DNA of 64,000 nucleotides from Pisolithus tinctorius (Eukaryota > Basidiomycota > Agaricomycetes > Boletales > Pisolithaceae): assembly GCA_024663395.1 (NCBI GenBank), contig JANFAH010000060.1, positions 248,001 to 312,000 on the forward strand, written 5' to 3'. Every line of letters begins with the position of its first letter. Positions within the stretch are counted from its first letter, which is position 1. Shown piece after piece: positions 46,301 to 56,115 of this stretch. A program made the position numbers and the translations under genes. The notes beneath the pieces are model-generated. The model was not told the origin of the DNA. It saw nothing but the letters and a program-made list of their open reading frames with translations, and did no database searches.

Positions 46301-48961
46301 ACCACCAGAAGTGGAGGTAACACTAAAGGTTGGGTCAGACCTTGACAAGCACCCGTACGGATTTATCGGACTTCTCGGGTATAATAATGACAGGAGCATT
46401 CATATCCACGTGGAGGTCAATAGTCTTGTGTGTTTGAAGGGCGTATTCAAGACCTGCACGAGTCTCCTTCCTTAAGCCCTCGAAAGTTTGGCTGGCCACG
46501 TTCTGATCATAGTTAATATCCGTGGTAAAGTGCACAGGTATGACTTACTAGCAACGCCTCTACTGATCCTAACTGACTCTTAGGCGGCCTCAAAAACTTG
46601 GTGATCGCTTCAATGTAACCCCTGTGATATATAATTTCCATATGACGCATGCGAGCTGTAAGAGCTGTATCTGCACGCTGATCAAGGGGATTGTTTTCGA
46701 ATTTGAGGAAAAAGAAGGGGTCATCAGGCTCGCCGTATCCTCGAGGTTTGACTTTCTTTGAATCTGGATTTTTGACCTGGACGATTTGGGGGTGAGCAGT
46801 GTTCGCAGTCGTACCATCGTAAACGCTGAAGCCACCCAAGGAGATTGAGATCTCGAAGTTGTCCGGTCGCTGGACAAAATCAGCACGGAATGAATCAAAA
46901 TTCGTCGAAATGACGTCCTTCGCATTCCTTCTAGGTTCCGTTTTCAAGGCAAACAGGCCTTTCTTCAGTTCCGCTGCAACGTGTAACAACAACGCATCTC
47001 GTGGCACTTCGAAGGATTCCGCAATAGCCGATCTTTCATCGTAGTCCAAGGCTTCATAAAGTTGTCTTCGTTGCTCATCCGTCATGTTGCCGCTGAACAC
47101 AGCGTCTTCTGTAGGCCGGTCTTCCGAGGATGCTCCCCAAAGCCAAGATGTCCAGCCCCGTGATTGTTGTTGTTGGCGCGCACGCTCTTCTTCTAGCTTC
47201 TTTCTTTGTGCAGCGTCTTTTCGTAACTGAGATCGAGCTATAGATCTGTAGAAACGAATGTCCTCGTAAGAAAGCTTCGTTTCCAGGGTTTGCAACGCGA
47301 GAGCTTCCTAAGACCTAGCTTAGACGGCTAGTTATATTTTAGGTGGCAAACGCACGGGTTCCCGCAGTGTATTCATGACCTTCCTTTTGAAGAGTTCAAC
47401 GTATTTATTGCGATCGTCTCGGCGCTCGGAGAAGTAAGCCCAGTTCCATTTCCAGTGGCGTTCGCGCACTTCGTTCAAAATGGCATTAATAGCAAACTTC
47501 AAGTAAGCTCTCCCGCGGTTCCTTGCAATTTCCTCGCCACTCGGTCGATATTTTCGGTACTATACGAAAGCGTTGAGTGATGCCGACGATAGGGTATGAT
47601 TTGCTTACTTGACGTTGTCTGAGGTAAACTTGGTACATATCCACCAGCGATAGAGCATCGTGGTACTGCTCCTCGTCCAAAGATAGCCCAATCTCATCGA
47701 AGAGCAGGCGGACATCGTAGTGGGGAGTTTTGTTGTTCACTCCATGATTAAGCACAATCTTTCGGCAATATGAGCCCCACGAGATCAAATCAGATAACTG
47801 CACTTACTCTGCCTTCTCCAGAGACTGGACTTAAGATGAACTGATGTGAAGGGGCCATGTTGTTTAGTGATATCTTGTGCTTGGTCAGAAAACATCACGC
47901 AGTTACAACAACGGGCTCACCATAGACTCTAATTTTCCTTGCACCTCATGCAACGAGAGATTGACCATACTTTGGGAGTCAGTGTCGAAGTACACGGCCA
48001 ACGACGAAAGATTCGCCAACTAATCCTCTCTGAGAACGACGTTGAGCGCAAAAAAAGGGGACAACTTACTTTATGGATTGCGCCAGCTGTACTCTCAATA
48101 AATGCGGGTTCCCATTTCTCATTGACAGACCTAACACTGAAACTGGCCAATGTCGCACCGGCAGAGAACGGATGCTATGTTTATTTGTCTGAGCTCGTGC
48201 CATCTCTTCAATCAGAATACTCACACCAGGGACACTCATTTTGTCTTCATACCGCACGTGGATATTTTTGACTGTCACTTGCAGATTGTTAACAATTTTG
48301 GCTGTTAGGGAGTCCCAGAGGGATTGAGAAGATCTGTCTACTTCATCTCAGCTGAGGATTCGAAGAAAACGCATGCAAGTGAAGCACACCGGGAGTAGCA
48401 TCTGTTTGGCTCTTCACATGCAATAACTCGGCATTTCTTAGCCGCTCTTGTTTTGCTGCCTGGAGACGTTCCTCTTCTTCCTCAGGATCAATGTCATTTT
48501 GAGAGGAAGGCACGACAAGAAGGTAAACGTCTTCTATCAATATCTCCACGGGTCTGTTCCCCAAATTCATCCAATACAGGGAGAGAGTAAATGTGCCCAA
48601 GTAACCTGCAGCGAGTGATATGAGCAAGGCGTCGAAGAGTCATCGTATCCAAGTACCTTCTAAAACATCCACAGGCAATCTGAACTTATCCAGTGCGCCT
48701 CTCTTCAAACGCAGATTGCGCAGCGTCAGCTGACCTGGAAACGTATAGAAATGGGTTGAATGTGCCACAGAGAAAACCGTCGCCAGGAGCGCGTCTACCT
48801 TGCGCTATTCCATAATTCACTTGGTTCATATCCAGGTTTTCGACATATGGGGCGAGGATCCTGTTAAACACCTGTTGGACTATGTGGTAGTGGCCGCAGA
48901 AACTTGCGGCGTCTGGACGTACCACATTCAAGACGTCCTTGCCCGGATCTAACCACCACAT
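37377..48961 (-). CDS. VPS13: Vacuolar protein sorting-associated protein 13, bridge-like lipid transfer protein
   Basis: Vps13 is a very long rod that moves phospholipids between organelles at membrane contact sites. At about 11.6 kb it is the largest gene here and encodes roughly 3,000 residues. The N-terminal chorein domain reads FNRILAPYVENLDMNQVNYGI and, after introns, LRNLRLKRGALDKFRLPVDV and NRPVEILIEDVYLLV. Repeating-beta-groove exons fill 43-48 kb. The VAB adaptor-binding region lies about 40.3-42.6 kb, with repeats such as YRIRNRTGFQLFVWSDDG, IELENLLPYNVQYRIFDK and ITVENNVKVVTLRSTYL. The C-terminal helical and PH-like end includes VLLTTSRVLSFTSRRLRLDWDLPF and KAFNARRRMDS at 37377. 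The first exon is MWWLDPGKDVLNV; the splice to VFNRIL is in phase using the CAACAG acceptor. Dozens of short introns were not individually resolved. Confidence 0.92.
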
Positions 48962-49418
48962 CGTGGTCGGGACACTTCAAGACCTGATCACCGGTATTGG
49001 TATTGGAGTGAGTGTGCACGAGGAGGAATCCTGACGAGTTCCCTATACCCCAGGGTCGTGGGTAACGTTCGTCATATCATGTGACTAAGGGCGGGGCCAC
49101 TGCGCTATCTATCCCGACGGGAGAGCAAAATCCTCGCAGCGGGCTAAACGGAACTTCCCAAAAAGATGATCCCAAATCGAGGAGCAGTGCCCGTTCTTAT
49201 CTATCTTACAACTTACCTTCGAAAACCGATTCGTCTCTGGGGGCTAGCCACGCCCCAAGTTTGTATGTAAAAGTTAAGTCTACCACAAGCCCTGTTCATT
49301 ATTATGTCCCGTGGACTTCCGTCCGGATCTATCCGTGCGAGCTCCTAAATACTGGGCAACCGAACGGTAGTGCCAGTGCACCCTGCCTTCTCACTCCCCC
49401 ACTAACTCGCCCCAAAAT
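48962..49418. other. Intergenic region upstream of VPS13
   Basis: A gap of about 460 bp upstream of VPS13 (-) and of the uncertain plus-strand gene. An open frame at 49081-49422 has no recognisable content and odd composition; I do not call it. Promoters of both flanking genes probably lie here. Confidence 0.35.
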
Positions 49419-50093
49419 ATGATCACCCTCCTTCCCCAGTCATACACGGAAATGGCCGCCAGCGCCACTGCTAATCAGGAACTGCGACTGAATGAGGTGG
49501 GCATTACAGCAATGTGTTGGTCCGGCAACAACTGCATCGTTTGCCTGCAGCTAAATAACCTGACCGACGCGGTAGAGCCCTTTGCGAGGTAAAAATGCGT
49601 CCCGACTAACTGCGTACATCTACGTGGTAGTGGCTGACGCCTTCCTCGCGCCACCGGCAGGCTTGCCAGTAGAACCAGCTGTTCAGTCAGGCTACATTGC
49701 TCCGTTCCAATGTGGTCTCCGTGCTCTGATACTTGTCAGTCCACCTGTACATGATGTTGTGCTACAACCCATAGTCTCTCAGGTTATGACCTTCATGAGC
49801 TCAACGACCTACGGTCACGGTCCCTAGTCTTTATCCACGACCTCTTGGAACTGCTACGTTCTAACGGGGTTAGTTCAGACGATAACAGCTTGCCAGATCA
49901 TCTATTCATTTCGTTTGTAGATATCGGCATCATACAAACTTGCACCTTCCAATTCGCCACTCTGCTTCATATGCGCGTTGCCGACAGAACTAAGTGTTCC
50001 GAAGGTGAGGTCGGCCACAGTCGAGATACTACAGAACGCTCGGGTTACCGCAAGGTACTCGTTGATCTCTACAACAATCGTCGCATTTCTTAA
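49419..50093 (+). CDS. Uncertain multi-exon gene, unknown function
   Basis: An ATG at 49419 opens MITLLPQSYTEMAASATANQ, followed by a 52-nt GTGGGC...CTGCAG intron joining to LNNLTDAVEPFAR. A later segment (about 49777-49863) reads YDLHELNDLRSRSLVFIHDLLELLR. These look like helical coding sequence with sensible composition, but I could not build one continuous frame through 49590-49780, and the last exons to 50093 are doubtful. I do not recognise the family. A small helical subunit of some complex is a possibility only. An alternative is a pseudogene or a non-coding transcript with chance open frames. Confidence 0.38.
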
Positions 50094-50408
50094 CCATTTG
50101 CCTATAGACAGAAGGTATTACTGGCGGACCTAGAACATGGACCCGCACTTATCATTTCCTGAATGTTTGTACCCATTGATCGTCTTGAATGCTACGTGTA
50201 ATTGCTTTCGTCATGTTGCTTGTAACCGAAGCATGTACATATAATACACCCGCTGGGGAATTTGATTTTAGTTAGCAAACAAAACCACAGTGTGACAGTG
50301 TTAGAGGGTGACCCCCTGTGACGAGTCACAGACACGTCACGCCGCCGTCACCCCATAACTCTGTCACCGCGGGCGAATTTTTCCTGAACTTGTCGTTCCT
50401 CTTCCGCC
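50094..50408. promoter_or_regulatory. Upstream region of the elongase gene
   Basis: A gap of about 315 bp. It includes a run of GTGAC-type elements (50315-50360: gtgacccc, gtgacgagtcaca, cacgtcacg), resembling CRE/ATF- or bZIP-like half-sites close to the elongase start. This is an observation only, not a proven operator. Confidence 0.35.
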
Positions 50409-51667
50409 ATGGTATCTCTCGCCGATTTCCTCCTCACCATCCTTCCTACAGACAGTGTCCCTCCGTACCTTAAACGGTGGATAGTCGGCGAGTCCCCTTT
50501 GTCAACTTGGCCAGCCGTCGCCACAGCCCTTGCGTTGTACCTTGCTATAATATTTGGCATCCAGGAGCTCATGAGGAATGGACCTCCTCAGAAGTTGAAT
50601 GCTCTCTTCCGTTGTCACAATGCATTCCTTACCATCGGAAGCTTTGTACTTCTGGCTTTGATCGTCGAAGAGGTCACATCACTGTACTTGGCATCCGGCT
50701 TCTATAACGCAATGTGCTCAGAATTGTCCTGGACATCTGTAGGTGTTTCAAAGGATGTTGCCTCTCTTCTCCTGAGAAGGGATTTATTTCTTTGCACAGA
50801 AACTCGAGTTCTATTACTTGGTCAATTACTACTTCAAGTACATCGAGCTCTTGGACACGATTTTCCTGGTACTGAAGAAGAAACCACTCTGTGAGTGTTA
50901 TCTCTTACTGTGTCAACTTCACTCACTCACTTTTCATCACCTAGCATTCCTCCACGTCTTCCATCATTCTGCGACGGCTTTGTTATGCTTCACGCAATTG
51001 AACGGTAAAACGAGTGTTGTAAGTAGCTCTTATCTTCCGAAACCTCCCTCACTGAGATTTATGTAGTCATGGGTTGTAATCTCTCTCAACCTGTTTGTTC
51101 ACGTGATAATGTGTGAGTCTGACCGTTTCGCCCCTTTCCCACTTTATTTATAAGGGAGCAGACTACTACTATTATGCGACTGCCGGGGGTGCCAAAATCT
51201 GGGTACGTCTATCTGTTCTTGCGATCCGAATTCCCTATATGACGTTGGGCAACAGTGGAAAAGATATCTCACAACGATGCAAATCGTCCAGTTCATCGTT
51301 GATCTATTTATTGTTTACTTCGGCAGTAAGTGAGCGCCATAACAATTTTCGCGTTGGTGCTCACTCCGTCAAGCTTACCAACACTTCGCCCATTCGCGCT
51401 GGACTTGGCTACCCCACATCGCTAATTGCGCTGGAACGGAGGCCGCTGCACTGCTTGGATGTGGCTTGCTCTCTAGCTATCTCGTGCTTTTCATCAACTT
51501 CTACATTCAGACATATGAAAAGCCTGCGAGCGCAAAGAAGCCTACTGTAAATAGCAACGGGGTTGCAAATGGGTATGTCTATTTTCCCCGCTTGTAGCTG
51601 GCGCTCATCGTCCGCCAGGGTCAAGCATCACTAAGGGAGTATACTTTGCAGTGACACGGCTTCGTGA
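50409..51667 (+). CDS. ELO-family very-long-chain fatty acid elongase
   Basis: ELO proteins are ER condensing enzymes (3-ketoacyl-CoA synthases) that extend fatty acids for sphingolipids and membranes. The start [15 protein letters not shown] leads into hydrophobic helices and the block [22 protein letters not shown]. Then comes the hallmark [25 protein letters not shown], followed after an intron by [14 protein letters not shown] with the catalytic H-x-x-H-H (50953-50970). Next are [34 protein letters not shown] and a C-terminal helix [19 protein letters not shown] final short exon after 51571 (GTATGT...TTGCAG) gives NG-DTAS, ending at 51667. Size is about 300 residues. The N-terminal HN-motif region resembles yeast Elo2/Elo3, but chain-length preference cannot be read from sequence. 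Confidence 0.93.
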
Positions 51668-52197
51668 ACTACTTATACAATGCTTTGAGTTACCCTAATA
51701 CGTACTAGAACTTTTTGGAGCCGGGAAATCACTGTTTACCCATTCATTCGAACCTCATAGTCCATCTGATCGATTTACTATGTTATTGCCATGCTCTTCT
51801 GGTTTGTGGCGTAACCCATTATTACTGTCTATTCCTTGCAGCGTACAAAGGCAAGGGTTTGTTTTTGGATCTTCGTGACAGGGTTTTCCATCTGTAAAAG
51901 ATCTGAATCCATTTTCTGGACAGTTCGTCGCCGTTAATGATTGTTGTGTTCTGTTAGTGTCGGGCTTTCTTTTTGAGCGAAATATTGTGGTTCCAACCCC
52001 TCATCACCTAAAATTGGTGAGCCTGGAAAGCATTCGAAATTGGATTACATAGTCATTCTACCTGGATTACTACCACAGCCTCATATAAAGTGTCACTGCA
52101 GAAAAAAAGAAACGGGTATAACTGTGTAAATATGCACCTGTGACATGGAGGAACTAGATGAGGGAATGACATCAAGACTTGATCAACGACCTCGTCT
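51668..52197. other. Convergent 3' intergenic region
   Basis: A gap of about 530 bp between the ELO (+) and AP-2 alpha (-) stop codons. A 60-codon open frame at 51715-51897 has no recognised similarity and is not called. The region presumably contains both polyadenylation signals. Confidence 0.4.
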
Positions 52198-55100
52198 TTA
52201 TTCCATCCTAAGGGCAGTTTCTACCAGTCTCTGCACTGCAGTAGCCACTTCCTCAGAGGTACTCCGGACAGTTAGCCGACATAACTAGCGGTTCAATTAA
52301 GTCCACGCGTGGCAACAGAAGTTAACACTGACCTTAGCTTCACGGTTTGGTTCCAAACGCAGTAAACAGCCAACCTTTCCTTCGACCGAGGTGTGCAGAA
52401 CAGCAGCACCGACAATGTTGCTAGGATTAGGATCAATCCCATCCAGTATCTCGAAGTGGTTCCCTGAAACAATCCGACGGTTGTGTGGAAGGTCTATATG
52501 ACCGGCAGCATCCAGGGAAATAGGGAAAACGACCTGTGCTTCTCGGGGGAAACCTCCTATAAGCTTCCACCTCTCGAAAAAGTCAGCCTGCCCGAATTTT
52601 ACGCCTTCAAAGAATTTAGTAACAATGACTGGTAACCGTATCGAGATAGACTGGTAGGCACCAGCTAGAAATGATACCGTAAGAATGGGAGGGCAAGTGA
52701 AAACTTTCTTGCATTCTACTTGCAAAAGTTGTTGACTCTGGGTGCGGGGAGCAAGGACATTCGCAGGTATCTTTGCGAAAGTCGCAGAAAGTGCCGCAGA
52801 ATCGCTCACGTAAACGGTGGACGTAAACGAAGTGAGCGGCGCGGAGACCTTGTTTCCAAAGTAAATTGCCAACTGTCCGAGGTAACCCTGAAACCTTGAT
52901 TTGATCCCGATTTGGATCTGAACGTCCTCATAGAGAACGCCTTCTGCGCTGTACGTGAGCTTCTGATACCACTTGTCGATCGATGGGCCAACGGTCAGCC
53001 GCGGCGCAGGGGCAGACTCCCCTGCCTCACTGGGCACGGTCAAATCCAGGCCAGCAAGGGCGTTTAATACGGCCGAGTCTGCAGTTCCGGAGGCGGTAGT
53101 AGAATCATTTACAGGCAATTCCGCTTGCTTAGAGCGCACCAAAGTGGACATTTGTTGTTGTTCGAGGTTTATCTCTCTCCCCCCATGTATCCATGTCCGT
53201 TTGTCTTCCGTATCCGTCATTTTCCGATTGAGCCTGCTCGTAAGCCCGCTCACCCTCGGCGGGAATGGAGGCATCTCCTCGCAAACGTTCTGCAACATTT
53301 CGTTATCATCCGGTAGACAAGCCAAGGCGTAGTATTCGCATGCGCGTTGTTGGAGCTCGGCATCCAGTACGTGCCGATAGCGCTCGAAAATATTAATGAG
53401 CTGTGGCTTTATTTCCGGGAAGACGTTGACCCATTTGATGTAGGTCGATAGTAGGATGGAACGAGTAGGTGCGACACAAAATTGGGATTTTGAATGGAGC
53501 ACCTGGAATTGCTCGATGGGGCTGTAACCTGGCTCATTTGCAATAAGGTGCCCATACTCCCCCAAGATGTACCCTATAGCTATGATCAAAAGCGATCTAG
53601 GAAATGCTGTCCTCACGCACCTCCAACTTTCACCAAACTTTCGTGTACGGATGGCGTCTTTAAGTATTCGAATACGACTCTAGCCGCATATTCTTGCAAA
53701 TCCTCCGTATTTGTGACGATCTGCACCACTCGATACCAAACTTCCTCCCCCACATGGTCGCCAGCGGCGCTGATAAGTTGCAGTATAGTGTCAACGTACC
53801 ACTTGTACGAGCTTGCGTATTTCTCGGTGAGAATGGCGATTTTAAGCACCATCTCTTCTCGTAGAACGTAATCGGCCACTTTCAGGTAACGTAGCAATTC
53901 GCCGACAATGAGTTCTGAATTGTCGACATCGCACATACTGTACAGCAAGTCAAGCGCACGTCTCCGGACAGAAATGTCTTTGTCACGGAGTGAAAGAATA
54001 ATAGTCCCCTGGTGTTTCTTCAGGGGATCGAGGGTCTCAGATCGTGCGGCAAGGTGAGCCATAGTGTCTAAGCCAAGGTAGCGGACGTTGGTTTCTTTAG
54101 AAGAGATGAAACGAGCCAGAAGGACAGCAGCCGTGTCAACCAGGGGGGACCTGGTATCTAGGTGGATGGCAAGACTGATTGCTTCGAATAGCACAGCATT
54201 CTGAGCATTATTGTGTTGGACGTTCCTCGAGGGCTCCGCGCTGCTAGTCATGATAGTCTGGAGTGTCTCATTGAGAACATTCTTGAGCGTCACGTCCTCT
54301 GTGGCAGTAGCATAAGATTGATACGGAGGTGAGAATGGCATACGGACCTGTTGGTGGGTAGTACTGAAGGAGCCGTAAAAGCTTTACCTGTAACCACGGT
54401 GCCGGGACCTTGTAATAGGTATATATCCCTGAGTACTCGTGCTCTATCCCGATCTATGGAGATCTCAGCCTATTCGTAATGGAAGATTACTTGGAAACTG
54501 AATTTACCCGATGCAATCGGTCGACAGCCTTGGTGTAGCAGACAGCAAAGGCATCCGGATGATCTTGAGCAAGGGCCATTATTAAACTGGTCACACACAG
54601 CACCACGCCCTACAATGCGCTGTTAGCACAGGGGAGACGGTATGGACCCCAATGAACTCGCCAGGTCCTGATCGTCCATTAAAGACACCAAGCGCAAAGC
54701 CCATTCCACGGCAGGAATTACCTCGGGGCGTTTCCTGTAAAGGCGCAGCAGTGTCAATGCCGCCTTTTTCTTTACGAACGTCATGGAAGTTCTGGAGTGC
54801 GCTCAGAGAGCAGCTCCAGAAAGAGGCATGTGGCCTTACGGCGAAATCAAGAGCCTATGTACGTCTTCGGCGAGAGCCTCCGCCATCTCGCTACTTCCCA
54901 CATTTGCTATCGCATGTAGCGCAAGACAGTTATGAACCTCATTGTTCTCGTCGAGGTCCTTCCGGATCGAATTTACTACTAATCGAAGGAAGTCCGAATT
55001 CTCGTGCATCAACAGAGTGACGGCCAAATAGCCCTGTACGAGAGCTAAGCTGTTACCGTCTCTAGTGAACGACAAACATACGATCTGCTTTTCACTGTAT

Positions 55101-55495
55101 TTCGAGCTTGAAATGAGATTGACGGCCTCCAGGTGGCCAATATCGACCTTGTACCCCAGGATATATGTGAAGATGATCTTCGCGACATATCTAAGGATGG
55201 AGATGAACAAGACGCCATCAGGTAGCAGTGTAAGATTGTATTCACTTCTTCTTTTGATACCCATCGAGGTTGCCGTCTGTGAAGTGAGAAGTCGCAGTTG
55301 TTGGGAAGAAGAGAGACAACACCATACCTTTGAACTTCTTTCGTATGTTGGCCATCTCCTTGTTAATTCGTTTCTCCTCCAGTTCACGCACTCTGGCGCC
55401 GCGGATGTCGGCGATGAACTGGAAACTGGCATCAGCAGGTGATGAAATGTCTAGGGCCCACGCACTTGAGTCAAACCTCGCATATTGGCCGCCAT
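52198..55495 (-). CDS. APL3: AP-2 adaptor complex subunit alpha
   Basis: The alpha-adaptin large chain of AP-2 links cargo, PIP2 and clathrin at the plasma membrane in endocytosis. The start at 55495 reads [10 protein letters not shown], spliced to [20 protein letters not shown]. The adaptin trunk follows: [73 protein letters not shown] and [10 protein letters not shown] Ser/Ala-rich hinge precedes the ear, with [25 protein letters not shown] (gamma-adaptin-ear-like sandwich) and the platform [16 protein letters not shown]. The final exon, after an intron with a CTAG acceptor, reads [18 protein letters not shown] and ends ALRME at 52198; without that intron the protein would stop after NFCCHAWT. 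It is about 950-1,000 residues, normal for the family. Confidence 0.93.
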
Positions 55496-56063
55496 CTTGG
55501 GCAACGAGATCCCGAGGACCGGGGTGAAAGGAACTGACTGTTGGAGGGATTGGTTATGGAAATTTGAAACCTGCTTGGCGTAGCAGGTCGAGAGCAAGTT
55601 AAACAAACTCGAGAACCCGGGTGACCGTTATGTAAGGCTAAAGTGTGTGGCGTAGGTACACACGGTACTCTGGCAGTTAACATATTACAGTAGTGTGGCT
55701 TCACTGCCCTGCCCACCCTATGGAGTACGGTTCTATCGAACAAACCTCATAGAAACCGATCCGGAGAGTTACGAACACACTAGATTCCCTATCATCTATC
55801 GTGCCTTATGGACTTCACCACAACTCTGGGTGGCTTAGCCTAACTGACCCCAAGCATTTTTTAAAACAAGGCTACAGAGTATCTAAGCTTAAGATTCTAT
55901 GGAATTTCCCCCCTGCCATCCGCTCGCTCAACGATAGCGAACACATCCAGTGGCATTTATTCATGCATGGAGGACACAAGAGAAGTGGTGTGACATTAAC
56001 AAGCAAGTACAATACGAAATCATGTATCATAAATGGATGATTTGCAGCTGTTGGAGGGATTGC
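55496..56063. other. Intergenic region with duplicated 3' fragment of the DEAH helicase gene
   Basis: This is about 570 bp between AP-2 alpha and the DEAH helicase, both on the minus strand. It contains repeat copy A (55538-55594), described separately. The rest holds the AP-2 alpha leader and promoter. A plus-strand open frame at 55801-56040 is not supported. Confidence 0.5.
55538..55594. repeat. Direct repeat copy A (partial duplicate)
   Basis: A 57-nt stretch starting ctgttggagggattggttatgg and ending gtagcaggtcgagag. It matches copy B at 56048-56115 with one substitution and one 11-nt gap. It lies about 43 bp upstream of the AP-2 alpha start codon, in the same orientation as copy B. Confidence 0.9.
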
Positions 56064-56115
56064 TTATGGAAATTTGAAACCTTTTGAAAGTCTGCTTGGC
56101 GTAGCAGGTCGAGAG
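56048..56115. repeat. Direct repeat copy B (3' end of DEAH helicase gene)
   Basis: A 68-nt stretch covering the last codons and stop of the DEAH helicase gene (SRPATPSRLSKGFKFP-stop on the minus strand) and 16 bp beyond. Copy A lacks 11 nt within it, which puts the duplicate's coding frame out of register. Confidence 0.9.

Noticed and set aside
49081..49422. 113-codon plus-strand open frame upstream of the uncertain gene
   Set aside because: Composition is Ser/Pro-rich without conserved blocks, it lies in a promoter-sized gap, and no splice context supports it.
51715..51897. 60-codon open frame after the elongase gene
   Set aside because: No similarity, no splice context, and it sits in a convergent 3' gap.
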